Shown here piece after piece: positions 35,082-44,257 of a DNA stretch of 64,000 nucleotides; the first letter of the stretch is position 1; every line of letters begins with the position of its first letter. The notes under the pieces were generated by a model. That model was not told the DNA's origin. It did no database searches and worked only from the letters and a program-made list of their open reading frames with translations. The translations under genes and the position numbers were made by a program. This DNA comes from Candidatus Gastranaerophilales bacterium (GTDB taxonomy: Bacteria; Cyanobacteriota; Vampirovibrionia; Gastranaerophilales; Gastranaerophilaceae), in NCBI GenBank assembly GCA_944324305.1, contig CALUVV010000002.1, positions 124,001 to 188,000 on the forward strand. The letters run 5' to 3'.

Positions 35082-36686
35082 ATGACAACAAATACCTCTG
35101 GTGATGAAAAAACTACAAGTGTGTTAAAAGCCGCATGGATAATAGCGGTAGTTACAATTATAAGTAAATTAATAGGTTTTATAAGAGATATTGTTATTGC
35201 AAATTATTACGGAGCTTCGCTTGTATCAGATGCATACTATTACGCATATCAAATTCCATCGCTGTCTTTAATTTTGCTGGGCGGTGTAGGCGGCCCTTTC
35301 CACAGTGCAACGGTTGCAATTTTTTCAAAACTTATTCCAAGCCTGAAAGAAAGACCGTCCGAGGAAGTTAATAAGCTTTATTCAACATTTATGACCGCAA
35401 CAACAATTTTCTTCCTTATATTGTCGGTTATAATGTTTGTATTTCCGCGTCAGATAATGGGGTTGATTATTTCAAGCGGTTCTGCGGAAATGATTAACTT
35501 AGCTGCCGAACATTTGAAAATTATGACACCGCTTCTAATCATAGGCGGAATAGTCGGAATTTATTACGGAATTTTGATTATATACAGGCAGTTTATGCTT
35601 CCGAATTTGTCGCCTATTATAATGAGTGCGGCAATTATCGGAGTGGTTATGGCTGTTCCCAATGATCAAAAGGGGTATGCGCTAGCGTGGGCAACAACTA
35701 TCGGAGCTGTTTTGCAGCTTGTAATCCAGTATCCGAACGTCAGAAAACTCGGATTTCGATGGAAACCCGATTTTCATTTTTTCAATAATCCAAACTTCAA
35801 AGAAATAACAGAACTTTTATTTCCTGCTGTTTTAAGCTCAACAGTCGGACAAATTCATATTTATGTTGATATGTTTTTCACATCATCAATATCAGAAGGC
35901 GCATGGACTGCGATTGGTTATGCAAACAGAGTTTTTCAGTTCCCTGTCGGAATTCTTGTTACTGCATTTCTTGTTCCGCTTTTTCCCATATTCTCAAGGC
36001 TTGTAGCAGAAAAGGATTTAGACGGAATTAAAACATACTTCAATAAAGGAGTGGGAGTTTTATTCTTTGCGGCAATACCAATAATAATCGGAATACTTAC
36101 AGTCGGAATGGATGCTGTCAGACTAATATTTGAACGCGGCGCATTTGACGAAACAGCAACATTTATGGTAACCGAGGCTTTATGGTTTTTGTCTGTTTCA
36201 ATATTGCCGTATGTTTTCAGAGATTCTATCACAAGGGTTTACTATTCTTTTAATGATTCCAAAACACCTTTTATCGTAGCCTTTTCATCAATCGTTTTAA
36301 AATATTTGCTTAACGTAATATTCATAAGCAAAATGCACATGGGTATCGGCGGAATTACGCTTTCCACATCACTTGTAACTTTATTCAATGCCTGTGTACT
36401 TGGAAGTCTGATTTACAAAAAAGTGAGAATGGATTATAAAGGATTATTTACAAATTTGTTAAAAATGTGCATTGCAGGCGCAATATCGCTGTTAATCTGC
36501 TTTGCAGCCGCAATATATTTTGACAAATTCATCCATTTACCGAAAGCATTATTTGAAATGCTTAAAATTGCGTCTGTCGGAATTATATGTGTTGTAACTT
36601 ACACAGGGCTTAATCTTATATTCAAAATGGAATACGCAAATGAACTGGCACAAAGATTAATGAGGAAAATAAATGCAGGTAAATAA
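35082..36686 (+). CDS. murJ: lipid II flippase MurJ
   Basis: MOP-superfamily membrane protein that flips lipid II across the inner membrane. 534 residues, 14 predicted helices. N-terminal SKLIGFIRDIVIANYYGAS, the cavity region GVGGPFHSATVAIFS, and later RLIFERGAFD are typical of MurJ. Shine-Dalgarno is weak. A perfect 11-base inverted repeat (35003-35013 and 35017-35027) without a T tract lies between SpoIID and this gene. Its end overlaps tsaC by 14 bases. Confidence 0.93.
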   Translation: MTTNTSGDEKTTSVLKAAWIIAVVTIISKLIGFIRDIVIANYYGASLVSDAYYYAYQIPSLSLILLGGVGGPFHSATVAIFSKLIPSLKERPSEEVNKLYSTFMTATTIFFLILSVIMFVFPRQIMGLIISSGSAEMINLAAEHLKIMTPLLIIGGIVGIYYGILIIYRQFMLPNLSPIIMSAAIIGVVMAVPNDQKGYALAWATTIGAVLQLVIQYPNVRKLGFRWKPDFHFFNNPNFKEITELLFPAVLSSTVGQIHIYVDMFFTSSISEGAWTAIGYANRVFQFPVGILVTAFLVPLFPIFSRLVAEKDLDGIKTYFNKGVGVLFFAAIPIIIGILTVGMDAVRLIFERGAFDETATFMVTEALWFLSVSILPYVFRDSITRVYYSFNDSKTPFIVAFSSIVLKYLLNVIFISKMHMGIGGITLSTSLVTLFNACVLGSLIYKKVRMDYKGLFTNLLKMCIAGAISLLICFAAAIYFDKFIHLPKALFEMLKIASVGIICVVTYTGLNLIFKMEYANELAQRLMRKINAGK

Positions 36687-37260
36687 AGAAGAAATAAGAA
36701 TAGTACTGGAAAATGACGGGGTTATAGCTTATGTAACAGACACCGTATGGGGCTTGGGCTGCCTTCCGTCATCAGAAAAAGCAGTAAAAAAAATATATGA
36801 AATAAAAAAACGGGAAGCTCAAAAACCTTTAATTTTAATGTCAAACGAAACCTACAATTTACTTGACTACGTAAAACCGATATCGAAAACCGGCTGTCGT
36901 TTGATAAAAAAATACTTTCCCGGAGCTCTGACTATTGTTGTTGAAAAAAGTGAGAAAACGCCTTTGTATATGACATCAAATATGGAAACGGTCGGTATAC
37001 GCGTACCGGATAACGAAATTTTTAAAGAAATTTGCGAAGCTGCACCGGGTCATGTTCTTGCAACAACAAGCGCAAACTTATCCCATCAGCCTTCCGCAAA
37101 AACTTATGAGCAAGCTTTAGAAAATATGACAGGACTTGCAGATTTAATAATCCCTGATTACGGTCATATCTGTAAAGGTCTTGAATCTACCGTTTGCGGA
37201 GTTTTTGGAGAAGAATTAAAAATCTTCCGTCAAGGCGCAATTACCGTAGAGTTGAATTAA
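36673..37260 (+). CDS. tsaC: threonylcarbamoyl-AMP synthase (Sua5/YciO/YrdC family)
   Basis: Makes threonylcarbamoyl-AMP for the t6A modification of ANN-reading tRNAs. 195 residues, the short TsaC form without the Sua5 C-terminal domain. Motifs: VIAYVTDTVWGLGC, IKKREAQKPLIL (the K-R substrate site), FPGALTIV, GIRVPD and ATTSANLS. GAGG eight bases upstream of an ATG inside the end of murJ. The remaining t6A genes (tsaB, tsaD, tsaE) are not in the window. Confidence 0.93.
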   Translation: MQVNKEEIRIVLENDGVIAYVTDTVWGLGCLPSSEKAVKKIYEIKKREAQKPLILMSNETYNLLDYVKPISKTGCRLIKKYFPGALTIVVEKSEKTPLYMTSNMETVGIRVPDNEIFKEICEAAPGHVLATTSANLSHQPSAKTYEQALENMTGLADLIIPDYGHICKGLESTVCGVFGEELKIFRQGAITVELN

Positions 37261-37266
37261 AGAAAT

Positions 37267-37485
37267 TTATAACCTGAAATTTAATAAATCGGTTATATCT
37301 AAATCTAACGCCTCAGCAATACGAACAAGCGTAGAATATTTCGGATCAATTGCACCGCACTCAATTCTGCTGACCGTTCTGGTAGTAAGCCCCGTTTTAA
37401 GGGCTAAATCAAGCTGCGAAATTTTTCGTTTACCCCTCTCGAACTTTATTTTATAACCGAGTTTCAGAAAATCATCTTCATGCAT
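37267..37485 (-). CDS. XRE-family transcriptional regulator (module 2)
   Basis: 72-residue single-domain helix-turn-helix repressor: FERGKRKISQLDLALKTGLT, recognition helix TTRTVSRIECG, then ALDLDITDLL. It lies head-to-head with a prepilin gene, 102 bases apart, and tail-to-tail with tsaC. Likely binds the inverted repeat in the intervening region. Confidence 0.88.
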   Translation of the reverse strand: MHEDDFLKLGYKIKFERGKRKISQLDLALKTGLTTRTVSRIECGAIDPKYSTLVRIAEALDLDITDLLNFRL

Positions 37486-37520
37486 TATTCAATCTTAAAC
37501 TATTGACAAAAATAATTCGA

Positions 37521-37576
37521 TATACTAAAATTCAATTACTAGACATAAAGTATATTAAATAGTAAACTAGTATAAT
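37521..37576. promoter_or_regulatory. operator-like inverted repeat and prepilin promoter (module 2)
   Basis: TATACTA (37521-37527) and TAGTATA (37568-37574) form a perfect inverted repeat. The right arm overlaps the prepilin -10 TATAAT (37571-37576), which precedes SD GAGG and ATG 37588. A bound repressor would cover the -10. Inferred from symmetry. Confidence 0.5.
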
Positions 37577-37587
37577 TCGAGGTTTAT

Positions 37588-38295
37588 ATGACAAGAAAGA
37601 AAACAATCACCGGCTTCACTTTAGCAGAAGTTTTGATTACACTTGGTATTATCGGAGTAGTTGCGGCTTTAACAATCCCTGCGCTTATTGCTAATCATAA
37701 AAAAACAGCAGTTGAAACAAGATTGAAAAAATTCTACTCAGTAATGAACCAAGCTATCACTCAATCAGAACTCGAAAATGGGGATAAAAGCACCTGGAAT
37801 ATTGATATGAGTGTTGACAAAGATAATAATGACGTAAGTGATAATTTAGAATGGTATAACAAATATTTAGCTAAATATTTAAAAACAACAAAAGTAGAAA
37901 AAAATCAGGATAATTATGTTGCTGCATATTTTAGTGACGGAAGTATTGTAGTAATTAGACGCGGGGGAAGTACATACAACTTTTTCCCTGACGGAAAAAA
38001 CTACGAAAAATTAAACTTAAATGACATTTTTAATCAGCAGAGTGATCCTAATAATAAAATATATGGAAAAACCTGTTTTCTCTTTGCCTTTTATCCTAAT
38101 TCGGATGACAAAAAGTGGAAATATCATAAAAATAAAGGATTGGAGCCGTACAAATGGATAAACGGTTCAAATAGCGATATAGATTGGACAGACACTACAT
38201 ACGGATGCAGTAAAAATGGAAGTAAAATCTATTGTGCAGCATTAATACAAAAAAATGGATGGAAAATTCCGAAAGATTACCCGTTAAGATTTTAA
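37588..38295 (+). CDS. type IV prepilin-like protein (module 2)
   Basis: 235-residue pseudopilin with a nine-residue class III leader ending Gly, then FTLAEVLITLGIIGVVAALT and IPALIANHKKTAVETRL, the assembly helix. Cysteines near the end (YGCSKNG, YCAALI) and the tail GWKIPKDYPLRF closely match the module 1 pilin, showing recent common origin. GAGG and TATAAT precede the ATG. Its stop overlaps the lipA stop by four bases on the other strand. Confidence 0.92.
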   Translation: MTRKKTITGFTLAEVLITLGIIGVVAALTIPALIANHKKTAVETRLKKFYSVMNQAITQSELENGDKSTWNIDMSVDKDNNDVSDNLEWYNKYLAKYLKTTKVEKNQDNYVAAYFSDGSIVVIRRGGSTYNFFPDGKNYEKLNLNDIFNQQSDPNNKIYGKTCFLFAFYPNSDDKKWKYHKNKGLEPYKWINGSNSDIDWTDTTYGCSKNGSKIYCAALIQKNGWKIPKDYPLRF

Positions 38296-39134
38296 ATTAA
38301 TTCGGATGCTCTGTAAGAACTTCTGACTAAAGGTCCGATTTGATAATGCTTTATGCCGATTTTTTCGGCTAAAGCTTTTAAGTCCTCATATTCAGCAGGA
38401 GTGTAGTACTTTGAAACCTCAAGATGCTCCTTTGAAGGCTGAATATACTGCCCGATTGTAACAATATCACAGCCGGCATTTTTCAAATCCAAAAGAGTTT
38501 GTTCAATATCTTCAAAAGTTTCGCCCAAGCCTACCATTAAACCCGATTTAGTAATGATATCGCTATTATTTTTAATATATTTCAAGACTTCCAATGAACA
38601 ATCATAATCTCCTTGAGGACGAGCGTTTTTAAATACATTCCTTACCGTTTCAATATTATGATTAAAAACATCAGGGTGTGCTTTTATGATAGTATCAAGC
38701 GAATTTTTATTACCCTTAAAATCAGGAGTTAAAATTTCAATTTTTACATCAGGCATAATATTTCTTATTTCATAAATACAATTAGCAAAATGTCCGGCGC
38801 CGCCGTCAGGCATATCATCACGCGTAACAGATGTTATAACGGCATATTTTAGACCTAAAGCTTTAACGGCCTGTGCAACATGTAACGGTTCATCGAAATC
38901 AAGCGCTTCCGGTTTTGCGCAGGTAATATTACAGTATCTGCAGTTTCTTGTACAATTGTTCCCCATAATCAAAAAAGTTGCCGTATTTTTTGTATAACAT
39001 TCATTTTTATTAGGGCAGCGCGCGTTTTCACATACCGTATTTAAACATTTTGTCTTTAAAATTCTGCGCACAGTACGGGTTTTGTCTGTATCAATAATCG
39101 GGCGTTTTAAATAATCCGGAAGTCTTCTTTGCAT
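38292..39134 (-). CDS. lipA: lipoyl synthase
   Basis: Radical SAM enzyme that inserts two sulfurs into protein-bound octanoyl chains. 280 residues. The auxiliary [4Fe-4S] ligands lie in CENARCPNKNEC and the radical SAM motif is CTRNCRYC. Also seen are DDMPDGGAGHFA, LTPDFKGN and the C-terminal GPLVRSSYRA with the Ser that ligates the auxiliary cluster. TATAAT is seven bases before the ATG (leaderless). It complements the LipM-like transferase at 23.7 kb. Confidence 0.97.
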   Translation of the reverse strand: MQRRLPDYLKRPIIDTDKTRTVRRILKTKCLNTVCENARCPNKNECYTKNTATFLIMGNNCTRNCRYCNITCAKPEALDFDEPLHVAQAVKALGLKYAVITSVTRDDMPDGGAGHFANCIYEIRNIMPDVKIEILTPDFKGNKNSLDTIIKAHPDVFNHNIETVRNVFKNARPQGDYDCSLEVLKYIKNNSDIITKSGLMVGLGETFEDIEQTLLDLKNAGCDIVTIGQYIQPSKEHLEVSKYYTPAEYEDLKALAEKIGIKHYQIGPLVRSSYRASELI

Positions 39135-39208
39135 ATTTTAAATTATACAGCAAAAATATTGATTTATTCGGTATAAAACGCTATAATATAAATAAAGGAG
39201 TAATCAAT

Positions 39209-39451
39209 ATGAAAAATCTTATAACACTTTTATGTTTATTATGTTTTGCAGGATGTGCTTATGCGGAAAAATACGAGCTTCCGGGATCTCAAGTTACAAC
39301 GACAGAAGAAGTAAAGGTTGAGCAGGATAACACTAAAAAGGTTAGCGATACTAAAGTTGAAAAGAAAAAAGTTATCAGACACAAAGATCCTAATCCGACA
39401 AACACTTACTGGAATTTCGGAAAAGTTCCTTTCTGGACAGGTTCTATTTAA
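39209..39451 (+). CDS. small secreted protein of unknown function
   Basis: 80 residues: signal peptide MKNLITLLCLLCFAGCAYAE with either an AYA signal-peptidase I site or a weak lipobox (FAGC). It continues as a short Lys/Thr/Glu/Val-rich linker ending NTYWNFGKVPFWTGSI. A TATAAT (39181-39186) and AAGGAG precede the ATG. Monocistronic and convergent with the dehydrogenase gene, overlapping eight bases. Function unknown. Confidence 0.65.
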   Translation: MKNLITLLCLLCFAGCAYAEKYELPGSQVTTTEEVKVEQDNTKKVSDTKVEKKKVIRHKDPNPTNTYWNFGKVPFWTGSI

Positions 39452-40667
39452 ACAAGCATTCAAAAATGCCTTCCGAATAAGTCGGATGAGCAAAACATAC
39501 TTTTTTTAAATCTTCAATTGCTATGCCGTTTTGCATAGCAATTATTATTTGCTGGATTAACGAAGAAGCCTCTTTGGAAACAATATGAGCACCTATAATT
39601 TTTCCGTCACGCGACAAAATTTTGATAAACCCGTCAGAACAGTTATCGCAATGGGATTTGCCGAGAGCTGAAATTAAAAGAGTTGCTTTTTTATAGGTAC
39701 CTTCTTCCAAATCCTGCTCACGCACTCCTGCCCATGCAATTTCAGGACAGCCGTATACAACGGACGGCACAAGATTTTCATCAAATTCAATTCCCGATAT
39801 TTCCGCAGCAGCTTGCTTAATTGCAAAATGTGCAAGCTGAATTTTTCCGCATGCATCACCTAATGCAAGACCGCAGGATTGCACAGCCGGTTTACGGCCG
39901 ACAGCAAGAAGAACGAGTTCCGGTTCAAGAATTTCACCGGATGAAAGATAAACTTTTTTATCTTCAATTTTTTCAACACCGTTTGAAAGATACATTTTAA
40001 CTTTTTTAGCTTTAAAAATACGTTCAAGACGTTTTGAAACCTCAATATCTGCAAGCGGAAGCAGATGTTCGGCAATTTCAACTATTGAAACTTCAACATC
40101 AAAAGCCGAAAAAATCCTTGCCCATTCGGTCCCTATTGCACCTGAGCCAATTATTACAATGCTTTTCGGTAATTTTTTTAAATTCAAAATATCGTCTGAG
40201 CTTAAAATAAATTCATGGTCAAAATTAAGATTTTTCAGCCCTCTCGGGGTAGAACCCGTTGCTGTAATAATTTTTTCGCATTCGAAAATTTCACCGTTTG
40301 CGGAAATTGTATTTTCATCAATAATTTTAGCTTCTGCATTAATCGTTTTAACGCCGCTGTTTTTCAAAGAAAGTTCAAGGCTTTTTCTTAATTTTTCAAC
40401 AATTTTGTCTTTGCGTTCAACAACTTTTTCATAATCAACGGAAATACCCTCGCAGCTTATCCCTAAATCCGCCGCGCATTTCATTTCCTCATAAAGTTCA
40501 GCGGAATGTAAAATAGCTTTTGTCGGAATACATCCTCTGTTAAGACATACTCCGCCGATTTTATCTTTCTCAAAAAGAACAACAGACATTCCCTTTGTCC
40601 TTGCATGAAAAGCCGCAGTATACCCCGCAGGTCCGCCTCCTATTATTCCCAAATCAAATTTTGTCAT
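39444..40667 (-). CDS. lpd: dihydrolipoamide dehydrogenase-like flavoprotein with an internal deletion
   Basis: Pyridine nucleotide-disulfide oxidoreductase that reoxidises dihydrolipoamide. Redox site GGVCLNRGCIPTK, FAD motif GGGPAGYTAAFHA and NAD motif IIGSGAIGTEWA are intact, and the C-terminal His-Pro pair is in FAHPTYSEG. It has only 407 residues against about 460-475. The gap falls near residue 266, where LLAVGRKPAVQSCGL runs directly into ALGDACGKIQLAH. The strand before the second FAD motif (T-x5-[YF]A-x-GD) is missing in frame. Stop-start overlap with alr. Confidence 0.85.
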   Translation of the reverse strand: MTKFDLGIIGGGPAGYTAAFHARTKGMSVVLFEKDKIGGVCLNRGCIPTKAILHSAELYEEMKCAADLGISCEGISVDYEKVVERKDKIVEKLRKSLELSLKNSGVKTINAEAKIIDENTISANGEIFECEKIITATGSTPRGLKNLNFDHEFILSSDDILNLKKLPKSIVIIGSGAIGTEWARIFSAFDVEVSIVEIAEHLLPLADIEVSKRLERIFKAKKVKMYLSNGVEKIEDKKVYLSSGEILEPELVLLAVGRKPAVQSCGLALGDACGKIQLAHFAIKQAAAEISGIEFDENLVPSVVYGCPEIAWAGVREQDLEEGTYKKATLLISALGKSHCDNCSDGFIKILSRDGKIIGAHIVSKEASSLIQQIIIAMQNGIAIEDLKKVCFAHPTYSEGIFECLFK

Positions 40668-41788
40668 CTCGTATAAACCCTCGGTAATCTAACTTTTAAT
40701 CTACAGGTCAGTTCATAATTAATTGTACCTAAAATTTTTGCCCACTCATCAATAGAATGTGTTTCATCCAGCAATGTTACAACATCACCGAGCTGCGCGT
40801 CAACTCCCGTTATATCAAACATCATTTGATCCATTGTAATATTTCCGACCTGAGGAACTTCTTTTCCGTTAAGGCTTCCTGAAATCTTATTTGAAAGCCC
40901 GCGCGGAACACCGTCTGCATAACCCAATGGCACAGTTGCAATTTTTCTTGTGCCATGTGCCGTAAAAGTATGGCCGTAACTGATACCTTCACCGTCTTTT
41001 GCCTCATGAATATTAACAATTCTAGCTTTTAAAGACATTACAGGTTTTAAGTCAGGCTTTCTTATTTTACCGTCATCAGGCAAATCAGGATAAAGCCCGT
41101 ATAAAGCAATTCCTGCACGCCGCATGTTTGAATTCGGTACATCATAGCACATTGCACCTGCCGTATTCAGGATATGAAGCAATAATCCTTCGGGATTTAT
41201 TTGTGAAATAACCTTATTCCATCTGTCAATCTGAATTTGAGTTTTTTCTCTGATTTCAGCATTTGCAAGATGGGTAAATACACCGCCAAAGTCCAGATAA
41301 TCCGCATTTCTGACTTCATTAATAAATTCTGCGGCATTATCAATTGAAACACCAATTCTATTCATGCCTGTATCGAGTTTTACATGAGCTTTCGGTTTAA
41401 CACCTGTTCTTTCGTAAGCCTGCCTGCAAGCCTGAAGGTGTTCTTTTGAAAAAATTGCAATCGTTAAATCCGCTTTAACAGCCGTTTCGACAGCCCAGAC
41501 AGGAACCGCACCAAGCACAAGGATTTCGCAATTTATTTTTGCCTGTCTTAAATCAACTCCTTCATCAATAGATGCAACTCCAAGCATATCAGCACCGGAA
41601 GCCAGAAGTGTAGGGGCGAGCATAACAGACCCGTGCCCGTATGCATCTGCTTTAACCACTGCAAGAAGTTTAATACCATCAGGCGTATTATTTCTTATTG
41701 AGCGCATATTATATGCGATATTTTCCAGATTAATCTCAACCCAGCTGTCTCTGTGAATATTTATATTGGTCTGTCTTACATTTTTCAT
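40664..41788 (-). CDS. alr: alanine racemase
   Basis: PLP enzyme giving D-alanine for peptidoglycan. 374 residues. The PLP lysine is in VVKADAYGHG, with HVKLDTGMNRIG and GNITMDQMMFD; the catalytic Tyr lies in GISYGHTF. N-terminal TIM-barrel and C-terminal beta domains are complete. It overlaps the flavoprotein gene by four bases at its 3' end and follows the LysR gene's ATG-distal side by about 23 bases on the same strand. Confidence 0.96.
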   Translation of the reverse strand: MKNVRQTNINIHRDSWVEINLENIAYNMRSIRNNTPDGIKLLAVVKADAYGHGSVMLAPTLLASGADMLGVASIDEGVDLRQAKINCEILVLGAVPVWAVETAVKADLTIAIFSKEHLQACRQAYERTGVKPKAHVKLDTGMNRIGVSIDNAAEFINEVRNADYLDFGGVFTHLANAEIREKTQIQIDRWNKVISQINPEGLLLHILNTAGAMCYDVPNSNMRRAGIALYGLYPDLPDDGKIRKPDLKPVMSLKARIVNIHEAKDGEGISYGHTFTAHGTRKIATVPLGYADGVPRGLSNKISGSLNGKEVPQVGNITMDQMMFDITGVDAQLGDVVTLLDETHSIDEWAKILGTINYELTCRLKVRLPRVYTR

Positions 41789-41811
41789 AGCAAGATAAGT
41801 ATATTACTAAA

Positions 41812-42696
41812 TTATCTGCCGTGCAAGAAATCATCTAAAATTTTTATAAAATCTTTTGCGGCAAGAGGCAAATATTTTCTGTTATCATAAATTACGCAAA
41901 ATTCTCTAACAGGTTGAAAATTTTTAATTTTATAGTAATTTGTATCTTTTTTATCCCAATATTTAACAAAAAGTTCGGGCACAAACGCCGCACCAAGCCC
42001 TTGAATTACAAACGAGTGAGCAGTTTCTACAGTATGGCATTCAAGAGATATTTTAGGCTCGAAACCGTTCTTCAAACACAAATCCCGTGAAATTCTTCCG
42101 AGAAGCTGCTCATTTGATACCATAATAAAAGGCTTATCGGATAAATCCGGCAAAGTTATTTCGTCCCCTTTTATTCCCCAGCTTTCCGGAACTTCTATCA
42201 AAATATTTTCTTTTATGAGCGGAATACTTGTGTAATCAATCGTATTATGATGCGGAGTATCAATAAGAATATCAATTTTTCCCTCATCCATCATTGAATG
42301 AAGTACGGTTGTCGGGTGTTCTTCCACAACTAGATAGCATTCGGGGTATAATTGTTTAAATTGTTTTATAACAGGCGGCAATATACAGGTACTGCGGTAA
42401 GGAGAAATTCCTATAACAAGTTTAATATTTTTCTGTCCTGAAATATCTGCAATCTGCCTGTTAATTTCTTCGTTTGAATTTAAAATTCCGCGCGCCCAAT
42501 TTATATAAACTTCTCCCGCATAAGTTATTTTCAGAGGAGTTGAACTTCTGTCAAAAATCTTTGTACCAAGTTCACGTTCAATGTTTTGAACACACTGGCT
42601 CAAAGAAGGCTGTGATACATAAAGTTTTTGAGCAGCTTTAGAGATATTCAGTTCATCTGCAATTGTTACAATGTATTTTAATTGATTAAAATTCAT
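41812..42696 (-). CDS. LysR-family transcriptional regulator
   Basis: 294 residues: winged helix-turn-helix in 1-60 (ADELNISKAAQKLYVSQPSL, then SQCVQNIERELGTKIFDR) and a periplasmic-binding-type effector domain from about 90. It resembles the CynR/CysB branch, but the inducer is unknown. TATAAT is six bases before the ATG (leaderless). A perfect LysR-type inverted repeat lies upstream, between it and a divergent operon of three membrane or unknown genes, the likely target. Confidence 0.92.
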   Translation of the reverse strand: MNFNQLKYIVTIADELNISKAAQKLYVSQPSLSQCVQNIERELGTKIFDRSSTPLKITYAGEVYINWARGILNSNEEINRQIADISGQKNIKLVIGISPYRSTCILPPVIKQFKQLYPECYLVVEEHPTTVLHSMMDEGKIDILIDTPHHNTIDYTSIPLIKENILIEVPESWGIKGDEITLPDLSDKPFIMVSNEQLLGRISRDLCLKNGFEPKISLECHTVETAHSFVIQGLGAAFVPELFVKYWDKKDTNYYKIKNFQPVREFCVIYDNRKYLPLAAKDFIKILDDFLHGR

Positions 42697-42722
42697 AATT
42701 AAATTATATCATAAAACAGATA

Positions 42723-42745
42723 AATTATAAGTAAAACTTATAATT
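42723..42745. promoter_or_regulatory. LysR-type operator, perfect inverted repeat
   Basis: AATTATAAGT (42723-42732) and ACTTATAATT (42736-42745) with a three-base gap; it contains the T-N11-A consensus. It lies between lysR and the divergent 42809 operon, just upstream of a plus-strand TATAAT (42748-42753). Confidence 0.62.
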
Positions 42746-42808
42746 ATTATAATATTTTTGGTATTTTACACATCTTTTTCAAGTTCTAGAATAATAATGG
42801 AGAAAAAT

Positions 42809-43315
42809 ATGACTACCCCTTTTCAAAAACATTTTAAAAATCTTTGTATGAGTTTAGGCAAAAATAATAAAGCCCTTTACGGAGCTTTAACAATTGCCGT
42901 GTCAAAAGGAATTTTGCGTCCGACATTCACAATGATGGACAAAAAGCAGGAAAAGAATTCAAGAAGATATACGGCATTCAGAGAGGGGTTGACAGGTGCA
43001 GTCGCGTTCGGAGCCTACCTGGTAACGGATGCCGGAGTTGAAAAACTCGCAAAACATATAGCAGTGAAAACTAATCACCTGAATGAACTTCCTAAAATGA
43101 AGTCTACTCTGTCACTTATCAGCGTGAGCCTCACTGCTCTTTTTGTCATTCCTGCTATATGCAATGCAGCGACAAAACCTCTCATGAATGCAGTTTTAGG
43201 AGATAAAGAAACAAGAAGGATACCCCAAAAACCTGTAAGACAGGTAAATTTTAACGGCTGCCCGCAAATATACCGTCCGAGAAACTTTGACGGAATGCGG
43301 ATAGGAGGTATATAA
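42809..43315 (+). CDS. unknown protein, first gene of a LysR-divergent operon
   Basis: 168 residues from ATG 42809 (GGAG six bases upstream). It shares the motif RPTFTMMDKKQEKNSRRYTA and REGL with the next gene (RPAAIMMDKNVDEDTRKYAA and KEGL). Two hydrophobic stretches follow (about 65-85 and 108-130). The tail contains QVNFNGCPQIYRPRN. Probably membrane-associated. It overlaps the next start (TAATG). Family not recognised. Confidence 0.6.
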   Translation: MTTPFQKHFKNLCMSLGKNNKALYGALTIAVSKGILRPTFTMMDKKQEKNSRRYTAFREGLTGAVAFGAYLVTDAGVEKLAKHIAVKTNHLNELPKMKSTLSLISVSLTALFVIPAICNAATKPLMNAVLGDKETRRIPQKPVRQVNFNGCPQIYRPRNFDGMRIGGI

Positions 43316-43926
43316 TGATAGATAAAGTTGCAAATATACTCCTTAATCCGAAATTCGTTAACTTTGCAAATAACACAAAGTACACGGTTACAACAGAATC
43401 TTTATTTAAAGCCACGGGCAGACCTGCCGCAATTATGATGGATAAAAATGTTGACGAAGATACGAGAAAATACGCGGCAACAAAAGAAGGATTATATCAA
43501 ATGTTGTGTTTGGGAATTTATCTTACAATGATTCCTTTTATATTCCAGAAATACGGATTTAAAATTGCACAGAAAATCCTTAAAGGCGACAAAGATCTTC
43601 CTGCATTTAAAAATGCGGGAGAATATCTTAATTATGCAAAACTTGCTAAAATGGAAAAGAAAGACAGACAGGGACATAAGCTCTTATCTAAAATTTCCGA
43701 CACCTTGAAAGCAGACCCTCAAGACAGGTTTACACTTAAAGAACATCTTTTAAAAGATGAAAAGCCGCCTGAATTCCCTGCGGCAAAAGGAGCAATAGAA
43801 TTAAGCAACTTAACGGGAACCGTAATAGGTCTTGCATGGATTGCTTCGGAATTAAGCAATTATATACTTCACCCTCTTATGAGAGGTTTAGGGTTTGAAA
43901 ATAAAAATATGAAGGAGAAAAAATGA
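43315..43926 (+). CDS. unknown protein, paralogous to the preceding gene
   Basis: 203 residues with RPAAIMMDKNVDEDTRKYAA near 35-55, then a hydrophobic segment (about 60-80), a Lys-rich cytosolic-looking middle and a second hydrophobic segment (about 165-190). Its repeated motif with the neighbour suggests domain duplication. Overlaps the 103-residue gene by four bases. Function unknown. Confidence 0.6.
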   Translation: MIDKVANILLNPKFVNFANNTKYTVTTESLFKATGRPAAIMMDKNVDEDTRKYAATKEGLYQMLCLGIYLTMIPFIFQKYGFKIAQKILKGDKDLPAFKNAGEYLNYAKLAKMEKKDRQGHKLLSKISDTLKADPQDRFTLKEHLLKDEKPPEFPAAKGAIELSNLTGTVIGLAWIASELSNYILHPLMRGLGFENKNMKEKK

Positions 43927-44234
43927 GCGTATTTGAAGCAGGTATGATGGTATGTTTCGGAGTAAGCTGGCCTGTTGCAGCTTTAAAAACTTATAAGTGC
44001 AAATGTGTACACGGTAAAAGTATTCATTTTTCAATGTTAATTTTACTGGGCTACGTATGCGGGATTGCACACAAAGTTTTAGATAATATGGACTGGGTAT
44101 TCTGGCTTTATATTCTGAATACATTCTTTCTGCTTGTTGATATGTATTTGTATTACCTTTACAGAAACAACAAGGCACCGATTAACGATGAAAAAAACAA
44201 AATTGAAATTAATGAAGAAGTTGCTGTTGATTAA
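43923..44234 (+). CDS. small three-helix membrane protein, PQ-loop/SemiSWEET-like
   Basis: 103 residues with three hydrophobic helices. SWPVAALKTYKCKCVHGKSI resembles the loop after helix 1 of PQ-loop and SemiSWEET sugar transporters (here WP in place of PQ), followed by LLGYVCGI and a third helix ending YYLYRNN. An acidic tail follows. Homodimeric transport is possible but unproven. Third gene of the LysR-divergent operon. Confidence 0.55.
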   Translation: MSVFEAGMMVCFGVSWPVAALKTYKCKCVHGKSIHFSMLILLGYVCGIAHKVLDNMDWVFWLYILNTFFLLVDMYLYYLYRNNKAPINDEKNKIEINEEVAVD

Positions 44235-44257
44235 AATTTTTGTAATATAATTAAGCT

